From: JAZNGX01 sp045576675
Lineage (GTDB): Bacteria; Bacillota; Clostridia; Monoglobales; Firm-18
Direction: 5' to 3'
Length of the DNA: 11,753 nt
NCBI GenBank assembly: GCA_045576675.1
Contig: JAZNGX010000010.1
Span: 1-11,753, forward strand
Shown: positions 1 through 5,788 of the stretch, piece by piece
Position numbering within the stretch: position 1 is the first letter of the stretch
How the letters are laid out: the number at the start of each line of letters is the position of its first letter
The notes under the pieces: model-generated
The model's database searches: none
Seen by the model: only the letters and a program-made list of their open reading frames with translations
Told to the model about the DNA's origin: nothing
Made by a program: the position numbers and the translations under genes

Positions 1-57
1 TATCATAATTAATGTGAATTTTCAATACTGCCATTGTAACAAATTTATGAACAGTGC

Positions 58-102
58 CATATTATGTATTGAAACACCAAAAAACATATTTTTTTAAAGG
101 AG
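58..102 (+). promoter_or_regulatory. Upstream region of the Cys-rich miniprotein: possible sporulation-type -10 and RBS
   Basis: The ribosome binding site AAAGGAG (96-102) lies 10 bases before the ATG at 113. CATATTATG at 58-66 matches 8 of 9 positions of the mother-cell sigma-K -10 pattern CATANNNTA, and an AC pair lies 17 bases upstream, as that class of promoter would need. No good sigma-A promoter (TTGACA-17-TATAAT) is seen between 1 and 95. The promoter reading is inference from a short, AT-rich match. The RBS is clear. Bases 1-57 hold no gene that I can see. Confidence 0.3.
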
Positions 103-112
103 TGCATTTATA

Positions 113-262
113 ATGTTATTTTCATCAAACAACGGTTGCGGCTGTTTTGGCGGCGACGACACAATTTTGTGGTTTATTATTTTGTTCCTTTTGATATTCT
201 GCGGTGACAGCGTGGGCGGCAGAAACAACGGTAACGGCTGCGGCTGCAACGAGTGCTGCTGA
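113..262 (+). CDS. Small Gly/Cys-rich single-pass membrane protein, function unknown
   Basis: This 49-residue protein starts at ATG 113 behind AAAGGAG and ends with TGA at 260-262. It has three parts: an N-terminal Gly/Cys loop (Cys9, Cys11), one hydrophobic segment at about residues 18-30 (ILWFIILFLLIF) ending in Cys30, and an Asn/Gly/Cys-rich tail with Cys43, Cys45, Cys48 and Cys49. Seven cysteines in 49 residues is striking. Proteins of this layout (Gly/Asn/Cys stretches around a Trp-led hydrophobic core) occur widely in clostridial genomes and recall small sporulation or envelope proteins such as the YjcZ type, but I cannot assign a family. The gene is isolated, with its own RBS and a strong terminator 8 bases after the stop, so it is probably monocistronic. 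The cysteines could bind metal or form disulfide cross-links in a spore or cell-surface layer; that is inference. Confidence 0.72.
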   Translation: MLFSSNNGCGCFGGDDTILWFIILFLLIFCGDSVGGRNNGNGCGCNECC

Positions 263-269
263 AAGCTTA

Positions 270-316
270 AAAGGGGCTGTCTCACTAAAAAAAGTGAGGC
301 AGCCCCTTTATTTTAT
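270..316 (+). terminator. Strong Rho-independent terminator, possibly bidirectional
   Basis: Left arm 271-286 and right arm 293-308 form a 16-bp stem with a single G-T wobble (280/299) and an A6 loop (287-292). The stem is GC-rich at its base (GGGGC/GCCCC). On the + strand it is followed by TTATTTTA, which suits termination of the miniprotein gene. On the - strand it lies 20 bases past the stop codon of the GH28-like gene and is followed by TTTTAAGCTTT, so it may serve both convergent genes. Confidence 0.88.
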
Positions 317-327
317 GTTTTTTCTAA

Positions 328-1497
328 TCAGTCTATAAATTTCTTGTCAATTGCACCATTACCTGTAATAAGCTCTTCGTCAGTATCAATATTTCTCATA
401 TAAAGAGTGCCGATATGTCCGTTGTTGTTAAGAATAGACATAGGTTCACCTGTGTGATTTTCCTGGGAAACGTTTGTAACTGACATTACCTTAACGTCTG
501 TGTCCTCCCAAACATCAATCAACGGAATTGAAGTGATTTCTTCAACACGGTGAATATCTGTAAGTGTCAGGTGCTTAATTCTAAGCATTTTATCAAGAAA
601 TATCGGAGCAAAAACAACAGAGCCGTCTTTCTGATACATTGTGTAACGCTCAGCCTTTGAAGCGTAAACATTGTTTATTACAATGTTGTCAAAATCACCG
701 TAATCCTTTCCGTAGAAGAAGCAGGTCAGACCAACTGCATACTGGAAGTATGTTCCAAAAACATTTGTAATTGTAATGTTTTTAACAGGGTGTCCTGCAG
801 ATAAAAGTCTTACGGCACTGTGACAATCATAAGCATAAATTCCGTCAACAACAATATCAGAATCAGGGCCGTCGCAGAAATCGTCTGCATTGATTGCAAC
901 AAGGTCGTCATAGCACGTTCCCTGAAGATTGCGGATAACGCCGCAGTGGCAGCCGCCGTCAAGATGAACGCCGTCCATATTGATAGGCTTGGGATTGCCG
1001 TAGTTGTAGTCAAATGTGATGTCTTCAATTGTGAACTGAGTTGTAAAAGCCACCTGAATACCAAAGGTTGCAGGGTCTTTTATTGTAACATCACGGATTT
1101 TCAAGTTTGTTATGTAAGAAAAACGCATAACAACGCCTAAATATTCGTCTGTGTAATCAGGGTGCAATGAATTGTCAAGAACACCTGTCATAGTGCCTGT
1201 TGCAAGCGGATTCGGCTTTTGATTTAAGTTGTTGAAATCCCATATGCCGCCGATAACCGCAATGTTTTTGCTGTCACGCTCTGCATTTTTAATCATAACG
1301 CAGTCGCTGTGGTCCATAAGCTTTATTGTAGTATATAAATCAAGCTTTAAGGTCTGGTTGCTGTAAATCTTAAGCGGGGTGTCAATTAAATATTCCTTTT
1401 CAGGTGCAGGAAGATATACAAGCCTGCCTTTTTTATCAAGCATTTCCTGTATCGCAGGGGCATCGTTATGAATGCCGTCACCATATAATATTGCCAT
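328..1497 (-). CDS. Cytoplasmic GH28-like right-handed beta-helix protein (polygalacturonase family)
   Basis: The protein is 389 residues from ATG 1497, whose N-terminus reads MAILYGDGIHNDAPAIQ, typical of pectin-lyase-fold proteins (Y-G-D-G-x-x-x-D-x-x-A-I-Q). Short beta-strand repeats (ITNLKIRDVTIKD, FTIEDITFDY, VKNITITNVFG) run through residues 120-250. GH28-type acidic motifs are visible: NMDG at 173-176 and DD at 197-198 (YDDLVAI). The 22-residue gap between the first Asp and the pair is close to that of classical polygalacturonases. A GH pair follows at 235-236, but the usual GHG and RxK motifs are not clear, so the exact activity is open. There is no signal peptide, implying action on imported oligogalacturonides. 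An ATG at 1509 and a GTG at 1524 are alternative starts. The SD-like AGAAAGG (1518-1512) is too close to 1509 and lies downstream of 1524; it and the weak GGGAA favour 1497. The gene has its own promoter and leader, separate from the uxa operon upstream. Confidence 0.82.
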   Translation of the reverse strand: MAILYGDGIHNDAPAIQEMLDKKGRLVYLPAPEKEYLIDTPLKIYSNQTLKLDLYTTIKLMDHSDCVMIKNAERDSKNIAVIGGIWDFNNLNQKPNPLATGTMTGVLDNSLHPDYTDEYLGVVMRFSYITNLKIRDVTIKDPATFGIQVAFTTQFTIEDITFDYNYGNPKPINMDGVHLDGGCHCGVIRNLQGTCYDDLVAINADDFCDGPDSDIVVDGIYAYDCHSAVRLLSAGHPVKNITITNVFGTYFQYAVGLTCFFYGKDYGDFDNIVINNVYASKAERYTMYQKDGSVVFAPIFLDKMLRIKHLTLTDIHRVEEITSIPLIDVWEDTDVKVMSVTNVSQENHTGEPMSILNNNGHIGTLYMRNIDTDEELITGNGAIDKKFID

Positions 1498-1510
1498 AAT
1501 AATTCCCATA

Positions 1511-1633
1511 GCCTTTCTGCCCACAAATAGTAATTAAAAATATACACGCTTCTTATCGTGGGCAGATAAGGCGTTTTGCGGTGCAATAAATTCCGCCGGA
1601 GGCTTAACGTGATTTTTCACGTTAATTACCTCC
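1511..1633 (-). promoter_or_regulatory. Structured 5' leader of the GH28-like gene: two SD-burying hairpins
   Basis: Read as - strand RNA, two hairpins follow each other. Hairpin 1 (1633-1598): GGAGG pairs with CCTCC (1602-1598), then, after a 3x1 internal loop, TTAACGTGA (1625-1617) pairs perfectly with TCACGTTAA (1612-1604) over an AAAA loop. This buries a strong SD and a GTG. Hairpin 2 (1572-1511): GCCTT-A-TCTGCCCAC (1572-1558) pairs with GTGGGCAGAAAGGC (1524-1511), giving 14 bp with one bulged A and a 33-nt loop; the 3' arm contains the AGAAAGG SD of the GH28-like gene. All pairings are read directly from the sequence. A regulatory role, such as translational attenuation or a ligand- or protein-responsive switch, is inference. 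I do not recognise a known riboswitch class here. Confidence 0.5.
1534..1620 (-). CDS. Candidate leader peptide (28 aa) upstream of the GH28-like gene
   Basis: A GTG at 1620 sits 8 bases behind GGAGG (1633-1629), the best SD in the leader, and opens a 28-codon frame ending in TAA at 1536-1534. The peptide begins MKNHVKPPAEF and ends HDKKRVYF; it has a Pro-Pro pair at residues 7-8 and no hydrophobic segment. Codons 17-21 form the 5' arm of the hairpin that hides the GH28-like SD, so translation through the frame would release that SD. This is the geometry of translational attenuators such as ermC-type leaders. The frame is short and could be fortuitous. Translation is not proven, and its own SD and start lie inside another hairpin. 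Confidence 0.35.
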   Translation of the reverse strand: MKNHVKPPAEFIAPQNALSAHDKKRVYF

Positions 1634-1637
1634 AAAA

Positions 1638-1676
1638 AAATATGATATATTGAACTAAGTTCAATATATCATATTT
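1638..1676 (-). repeat. 39-bp perfect palindrome: operator overlapping the promoter and/or uxa operon terminator
   Basis: Arms 1638-1656 and 1658-1676 (19 bp each) are exact inverse complements around a single central A at 1657. The core is TGAACTAAGTTCA. On the - strand it is followed directly by T7 (1640-1634, partly within the arm), so readthrough RNA from uxaC would form an AU-rich stem plus U tract, a plausible intrinsic terminator. No other terminator is seen after uxaC. The -10 of the downstream promoter lies inside the upstream arm and the predicted start falls at the centre. New transcripts would therefore carry only half the stem, while a dimeric repressor bound here would block initiation. 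I do not recognise the regulator from the core. Confidence 0.7.
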
Positions 1677-1691
1677 AAAATGCTATTTCAA
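1663..1691 (-). promoter_or_regulatory. Sigma-A-type promoter for the GH28-like gene
   Basis: On the - strand, TTGAAA (1691-1686) is a -35 with 4 of 6 consensus bases. A 17-bp spacer leads to TATATT (1668-1663), preceded by TG one base away (TGATATATT), an extended -10. Start of transcription is expected near 1656, the centre of the palindrome, giving a leader of about 150-160 nt before ATG 1497. The spacing and the extended -10 make this one of the better promoters in the window. Confidence 0.65.
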
Positions 1692-1698
1692 CAAGTTT

Positions 1699-1747
1699 TT
1701 AAAAAAGGATAAAAAACCGATAAATTTTGTTAAAAAAGGATAAAAAA
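1699..1747. repeat. 18-bp direct repeat upstream of the GH28-like promoter
   Basis: TTAAAAAAGGATAAAAAA occurs exactly at 1699-1716 and again at 1730-1747, 31 bp apart (about three helical turns). It lies between the uxaC stop and the -35 box at 1691-1686, where an activator or an A/T-rich UP element would act. AraC-family activators bind direct repeats, and one such regulator is encoded at 7334-8122, but the link is inference. The repeats are A-rich, so part of the match could be compositional; the shared internal GGAT argues for more than that. Confidence 0.6.
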
Positions 1748-1754
1748 TCAATAT

Positions 1755-3116
1755 TTAAAAATTAAAATAATCCTTTGCGTTGTTGTATGAAACGCCTTTT
1801 ATTATGTTGCCCAAAGCATCATAATCCTCGGGATATTCTCCGTTTTCTACCCATTTGCCAATCATATTGCATAAAATTCTGCGGAAGTATTCGTGACGCG
1901 GATATGAAACAAAGCTTCTTGAATCTGTAAGCATACCAACAAACTTGCCCAATACGCCTAAGTTTGCAAGAGCCATCATCTGTGCTTCCATACCGTCACG
2001 GTTATCGTTAAACCACCAGCCTGAGCCGAACTGAATCTTGCCTGCAACAGGCCCTCTCTGGAAGTTACCCAGCATTGTACCTAAAACATAATTGTCCTTT
2101 GGATTTAATGTGTAAAGGATTGTTTTTGGCAGACAGTCCTCAATCTCAAGTGAATTTAAAAATGCAGAAAGCTTTTCAGCTATGCACAAATCGTTAATTG
2201 AATCAAAGCCTGTGTCGGGGCCTAATTTGTTGAACATCCTTGTGTTGTTGTTGCGTAATGCACCGATATGCAGCTGCATTGTCCAGCCTAAGGTCACATA
2301 GTTTTTCGCACATTGCGTAAGAACAGCAGTTTTAAAAGCATCTATTTCAGTTTGTGTAAGCTCTTTGCCACAAAGCTTTTTGTCAAGTATTTCCTTTGCA
2401 TTGCCAACAGCAAACGGAACGTATTCCAAAGCGTGGTCTGATAGTCTGCAGCCGTTTTCATTAAAGTATGCAATGCGGCTGTCAATCCACTTTGTAAGCT
2501 CATCATAGCTTGAAATTCCCTGTGCGGATAGATATTCAACAAATCCGTCCTTGTCTATATTCATTAGCTTGTCGGGACGGAAGGTGGGCAGGATTTTTGT
2601 TGAAAAATCCTTTAACTGCTTGTGATATTTAAGGTCGTCGGCAGGGTCGTCTGTTGTGCAGATAACCTCAACGTTTGAACGCTTTATAAGGGACTGTGCT
2701 GAAAAATCATCGCTCTTTAAAAGCTCGTTGCACTTATCCCATATTTCCTTTGCAGTTTTTTCTGACAATGGTGCATCAATGTCAAAATAACGCTTTAGCT
2801 CCAATGCTGTCCAGTGATAAAGCGGATTGCCGATTAAATATGGCATAACCTTTGCAAAGCCCAGCCACTTTTCGTAGCCGTCCTTGTCACCTGTTATGTA
2901 CTCCTCGTCAATGCCGAATGAACGCATCTGACGCCATTTGTAATGGTCGCCACCTAAAAACAAGTCGTAAGCATCTTTGAATTTGTAATTATCCGCAATC
3001 ATTTGCGGCACAAGGTGACAGTGATAGTCTATTATTGGTAAATCCTTTGCAAATTCGTCATAAAGCCTTTGACCTACTTTGTTTGTAATCATAAAGCTGT
3101 CATTGATTATTCCCAT
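1755..3116 (-). CDS. uxaC: Uronate isomerase (glucuronate/galacturonate isomerase) UxaC
   Basis: UxaC isomerises D-galacturonate to D-tagaturonate and D-glucuronate to D-fructuronate in the cytoplasm. The 453-residue product is close to the usual family length and starts at ATG 3116, 6 bases after AAAGGAGG. Family hallmarks: DYHCHL at residues 30-35 with the metal-binding His32 and His34 of the amidohydrolase-like barrel, GDHYKWR and IGNPLYHWT in the first third, and the GWWFNDNRDGM and LTDSRSFVSYPRHEYFRR stretches near the C-terminus. It is the last gene of the operon, 16 bases after the uxaA stop, although it catalyses the first intracellular step on free galacturonate. There is no separate promoter in that gap. 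The palindrome at 1638-1676 is the only terminator candidate downstream. Confidence 0.96.
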   Translation of the reverse strand: MGIINDSFMITNKVGQRLYDEFAKDLPIIDYHCHLVPQMIADNYKFKDAYDLFLGGDHYKWRQMRSFGIDEEYITGDKDGYEKWLGFAKVMPYLIGNPLYHWTALELKRYFDIDAPLSEKTAKEIWDKCNELLKSDDFSAQSLIKRSNVEVICTTDDPADDLKYHKQLKDFSTKILPTFRPDKLMNIDKDGFVEYLSAQGISSYDELTKWIDSRIAYFNENGCRLSDHALEYVPFAVGNAKEILDKKLCGKELTQTEIDAFKTAVLTQCAKNYVTLGWTMQLHIGALRNNNTRMFNKLGPDTGFDSINDLCIAEKLSAFLNSLEIEDCLPKTILYTLNPKDNYVLGTMLGNFQRGPVAGKIQFGSGWWFNDNRDGMEAQMMALANLGVLGKFVGMLTDSRSFVSYPRHEYFRRILCNMIGKWVENGEYPEDYDALGNIIKGVSYNNAKDYFNF

Positions 3117-3132
3117 AAAAATCCTCCTTTGG

Positions 3133-4503
3133 TTACAACACTATTCCATCTTTAAATATCGAAATTTCACGGCAGTTGTTTTTTTCGTTAGCTGTTTGTT
3201 CGCCCGATGCTACCGAGATAACATAGTCAACAAACTCGTCTGTTAACTCGTTGCCGTCAAGGCAGGGTGATGCATCAAAGTCAATCCAGTTTTTCTTGCG
3301 TGTAGCAAGCGAATTGTTTGTTGCAACCTTAACTGTCGGAACGGGTGCACCAACAGGTGTACCTCTGCCTGTTGTAAATAGTATAATATGAACTCCGCAC
3401 GCTGTCAAGTTAGTTATTGCAACAATATCGTTTCCGGGCCCGTTTAAAAGTGACAGACCGTTTTTCGTAAGCACGTCACCATAGTCAAGCACGTCGCAAA
3501 CCTCGCTTGTGCCGCCCTTTTGCACGCAGCCGAGCGATTTTTCTTCAAGAGTGGTTATGCCGCCTGCCTTGTTTCCGGGTGAGGGATTTTCGTAAACAAC
3601 CTGATTATGACTTACAAAGTATGCTTTAAAGTTGTTTATAAGGTCAACTGTTTTGTTAAAAAGCTCTTCTGTGGGGCAACGCTGCATCAAAAGATGCTCT
3701 GCACCAAACATTTCGGGAACTTCAGTTAAAACGCAGCTCGCACCGTATGCAATCATTCTGTCAGAAAGCCTGCCCACAAGCGGATTTGCAGTTATGCCGC
3801 TGAAGCCGTCGCTTCCGCCGCATTTTAAGCCGATTTTTAATTTGCTTACAGGTATCGGCCGGCGTTTAAAGCTTTCGGCATACTGCTTTAATTCGTTAAT
3901 GATTTTTACACCCTCGGCAATTTCGTCATCAACGTCCTGAGTATTTAAAAATTTAACTCTTTTCGGGTTGTATTCGCCCAATACCTTTTTGAATTCGTCA
4001 ATATTGTTGTTTTCGCAGCCAAGCCCAAGAACAAGCACGCCTGCGGCATTTGGATGATTTACAAGACCGCGTAATACAAGCTGTGTTGTTTTGTGGTCAC
4101 CGCCTAACTGTGAGCAACCGAAGGGATGCTCAAAATGGTATGCACCTGTAAGCTCTGAAAGCCGTTTTGCAATTTTGTTTACGCAGCCAACAGTGTTTAT
4201 AATCCAGATTTCGTTTCGTATTGCAACGTCGCCGTTTTCACGGATGTATCCCATAAAGGTTTTGTCTGTTGCAATTTTTTCGATGGGTGTAAACTGTGGA
4301 TTGTATTTGTATTCAAGCTGTTCGCTTAAGTTTGTTTTCATATTGTGGGTGTGAACGTGCTCGCCTTTTTTAATGTCTGCAGTTGCATGACCGATTGGGT
4401 TTGCGTATTTTATTATGTTTTCACCCTTTTTAATGTCGCAACGGGCATACTTGTGACCGTCATTTAAATTTACTTCTACATTGTCTGAATTATGTATTAT
4501 CAT
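3133..4503 (-). CDS. uxaA: Altronate dehydratase UxaA
   Basis: UxaA dehydrates D-altronate to 2-keto-3-deoxy-D-gluconate, an iron-dependent cytoplasmic reaction. The 456-residue protein has an N-terminal SAF domain (about residues 1-60: GHKYARCDIKKGENIIKY, GEHVHTHN) and the large UxaA/GarD-type domain with FGCSQLGGDH (128-137), ECGGSDG-like KCGGSDGFSGITANP, EVPEMFGAE, ENPSPGNKAGGITTLEEKS and TGRGTP. I chose ATG 4503 because AGAGGG lies 7 bases upstream and the ATG overlaps the uxaB stop (ATGA), the mark of translational coupling; the frame itself stays open upstream to 4554. Compared with E. coli UxaA (about 495 residues), the N-terminal SAF part lacks roughly 20-25 residues between DNVEVNL and GHKYA. 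I believe this shorter form is common in Clostridia. Confidence 0.95.
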   Translation of the reverse strand: MIIHNSDNVEVNLNDGHKYARCDIKKGENIIKYANPIGHATADIKKGEHVHTHNMKTNLSEQLEYKYNPQFTPIEKIATDKTFMGYIRENGDVAIRNEIWIINTVGCVNKIAKRLSELTGAYHFEHPFGCSQLGGDHKTTQLVLRGLVNHPNAAGVLVLGLGCENNNIDEFKKVLGEYNPKRVKFLNTQDVDDEIAEGVKIINELKQYAESFKRRPIPVSKLKIGLKCGGSDGFSGITANPLVGRLSDRMIAYGASCVLTEVPEMFGAEHLLMQRCPTEELFNKTVDLINNFKAYFVSHNQVVYENPSPGNKAGGITTLEEKSLGCVQKGGTSEVCDVLDYGDVLTKNGLSLLNGPGNDIVAITNLTACGVHIILFTTGRGTPVGAPVPTVKVATNNSLATRKKNWIDFDASPCLDGNELTDEFVDYVISVASGEQTANEKNNCREISIFKDGIVL

Positions 4504-5777
4504 TTCATTACCCTCTTTATGTTGTCTGCAAGAAAGCTTAAATCCTCGTCCCAAAGGGAAGTGTTTGCAAGTATTTCTTCAACAGAAGCAGTTTTCATAA
4601 ATGCCATAACCTTTTCGTCGTCATTCGGTATATCTGTTTTATAAAATTCAATCAGCTTTGCAAATGAAAGCATAAGATTTTCAGGTGCATTTCCCTTGCG
4701 TTTGATATATTCCAATATTGAAGGAAGAACACGTACCTTGAATTTGCTTACTGAATTAAGTGAAATTGAAGCACAAAGGTGCTTTATAAACGGGTTTTGG
4801 AAGCGTTCAAACACGTTGTCGGCATATTCCTTTAATTCCTCGTAAGGCAAATCAAGTGTGGGTATGATTTCGTCGTAAACACACTTTTTAACAAAGCTGC
4901 TCATCTTTTCGTTTTTCATACAGTCACCAACAGTTTCAATACCCTCAAGCATCGCATAAGGTATCATTGATGTGTGTGCACCGTTTAAAATACGTACCTT
5001 TCGTGTTCTGTAACGTTCAAGATTGTCTGTTACAATTATGTTAAGGTCAGTTTTGTCAAAGGGAAATTCCTTTGCGATGTCACTGTAGCCTTCAATTACC
5101 CACAGGTGGAAAAGCTCGCTTGTGTTTAACATATTGTCATCATATCCAACGTCGATTTTTTCATCACGCGGATAGCCTGTAACAATTCGGTCAACCAAAG
5201 TGTTGCAGAAAATGTTTTCATTCTGCACCCAGTTGCAGAAATCATCACCATAGCCCCATATTTCTGCGTACTGCAAAATGTATTTTTTTAAGGTTTCGCC
5301 GTTTTTGTCAATAAGCTCACAGGGAAGGAATACAAAGCCGTTAAGTCCCAAATCAAATCGTTTTTTAAGAAGCATTGCAACCTTTGCAGGGAATGTCACG
5401 GCAGGAGCGTTTTCAGGCTTGTCGTCACCGTTAAATGCGATGCCTGATTCTGTTGTGTTTGAAACAACAAATCTGAAATCGGGATTTTCTGCAAGCTTTA
5501 AGTAGCTTTCAAAATCCTCGTAAGGTAAAACTGTGCGTGTTATAACGTCAATTTTCTTTTTGTCAACTGTCGGCACGCCGTCTTTTAAGCCACGCATAAC
5601 GTGAGTGTATTTGCAGTCCTGTTGCTCCAGTGTTTTACACATACCCTTTTCAATAGGCTGAACTATTACAACGCCTGCATTAAAATCGGTGCTTTCGTTT
5701 GTAATTTGGACAATCCAGTCAACAAATCCGCGTAAAAATCCGCCTTCACCAAATTGTATTATTTTTTCTTTTAGCAT
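4500..5777 (-). CDS. uxaB: Tagaturonate reductase (altronate oxidoreductase) UxaB
   Basis: UxaB reduces D-tagaturonate to D-altronate with NADH; it belongs to the long-chain mannitol dehydrogenase family. The start at ATG 5777 has AGGAG 8 bases upstream and gives 425 residues. The N-terminal nucleotide-binding part shows IIQFGEGGFLRGFVDW (6-21) and the SNTTESGIAF stretch. The family catalytic signature K-x4-N-x2-H is present as KVRILNGAH, Lys260, Asn265 and His268. TLVDRIVTGYPRDE (193-206) and RNPF/IKHLC-like segments are also typical. E. coli UxaB has about 483 residues; the difference is mostly a shorter C-terminus after the LIEFYKT region. The gene begins 11 bases after the GH4 stop codon, whose TAG is part of the SD, and its TGA overlaps the uxaA start. 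The pairing with uxaA and uxaC favours tagaturonate over fructuronate as substrate. Confidence 0.93.
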   Translation of the reverse strand: MLKEKIIQFGEGGFLRGFVDWIVQITNESTDFNAGVVIVQPIEKGMCKTLEQQDCKYTHVMRGLKDGVPTVDKKKIDVITRTVLPYEDFESYLKLAENPDFRFVVSNTTESGIAFNGDDKPENAPAVTFPAKVAMLLKKRFDLGLNGFVFLPCELIDKNGETLKKYILQYAEIWGYGDDFCNWVQNENIFCNTLVDRIVTGYPRDEKIDVGYDDNMLNTSELFHLWVIEGYSDIAKEFPFDKTDLNIIVTDNLERYRTRKVRILNGAHTSMIPYAMLEGIETVGDCMKNEKMSSFVKKCVYDEIIPTLDLPYEELKEYADNVFERFQNPFIKHLCASISLNSVSKFKVRVLPSILEYIKRKGNAPENLMLSFAKLIEFYKTDIPNDDEKVMAFMKTASVEEILANTSLWDEDLSFLADNIKRVMK

Positions 5778-5788
5778 TATATCATCTC

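Noticed and set aside
94..285. Open frame of 63 codons on the - strand over the Cys-rich miniprotein
   Set aside because: Pro/Gln/Leu-rich product caused by the reverse complement of Gly/Cys codons; the + strand frame has the RBS and terminator.
1509..1524. GTG 1524 or ATG 1509 as start of the GH28-like protein
   Set aside because: The GTG lacks an upstream SD and lies in the hairpin arm; ATG 1509 is only 2 bases from AGAAAGG, too close. ATG 1497 is preferred, but 1509 remains possible.
1511..1660. Known riboswitch or T-box in the GH28-like leader
   Set aside because: I see no T-box sequence, no c-di-GMP, TPP, SAM, preQ1 or guanidine core motif; the structure is treated as unassigned.
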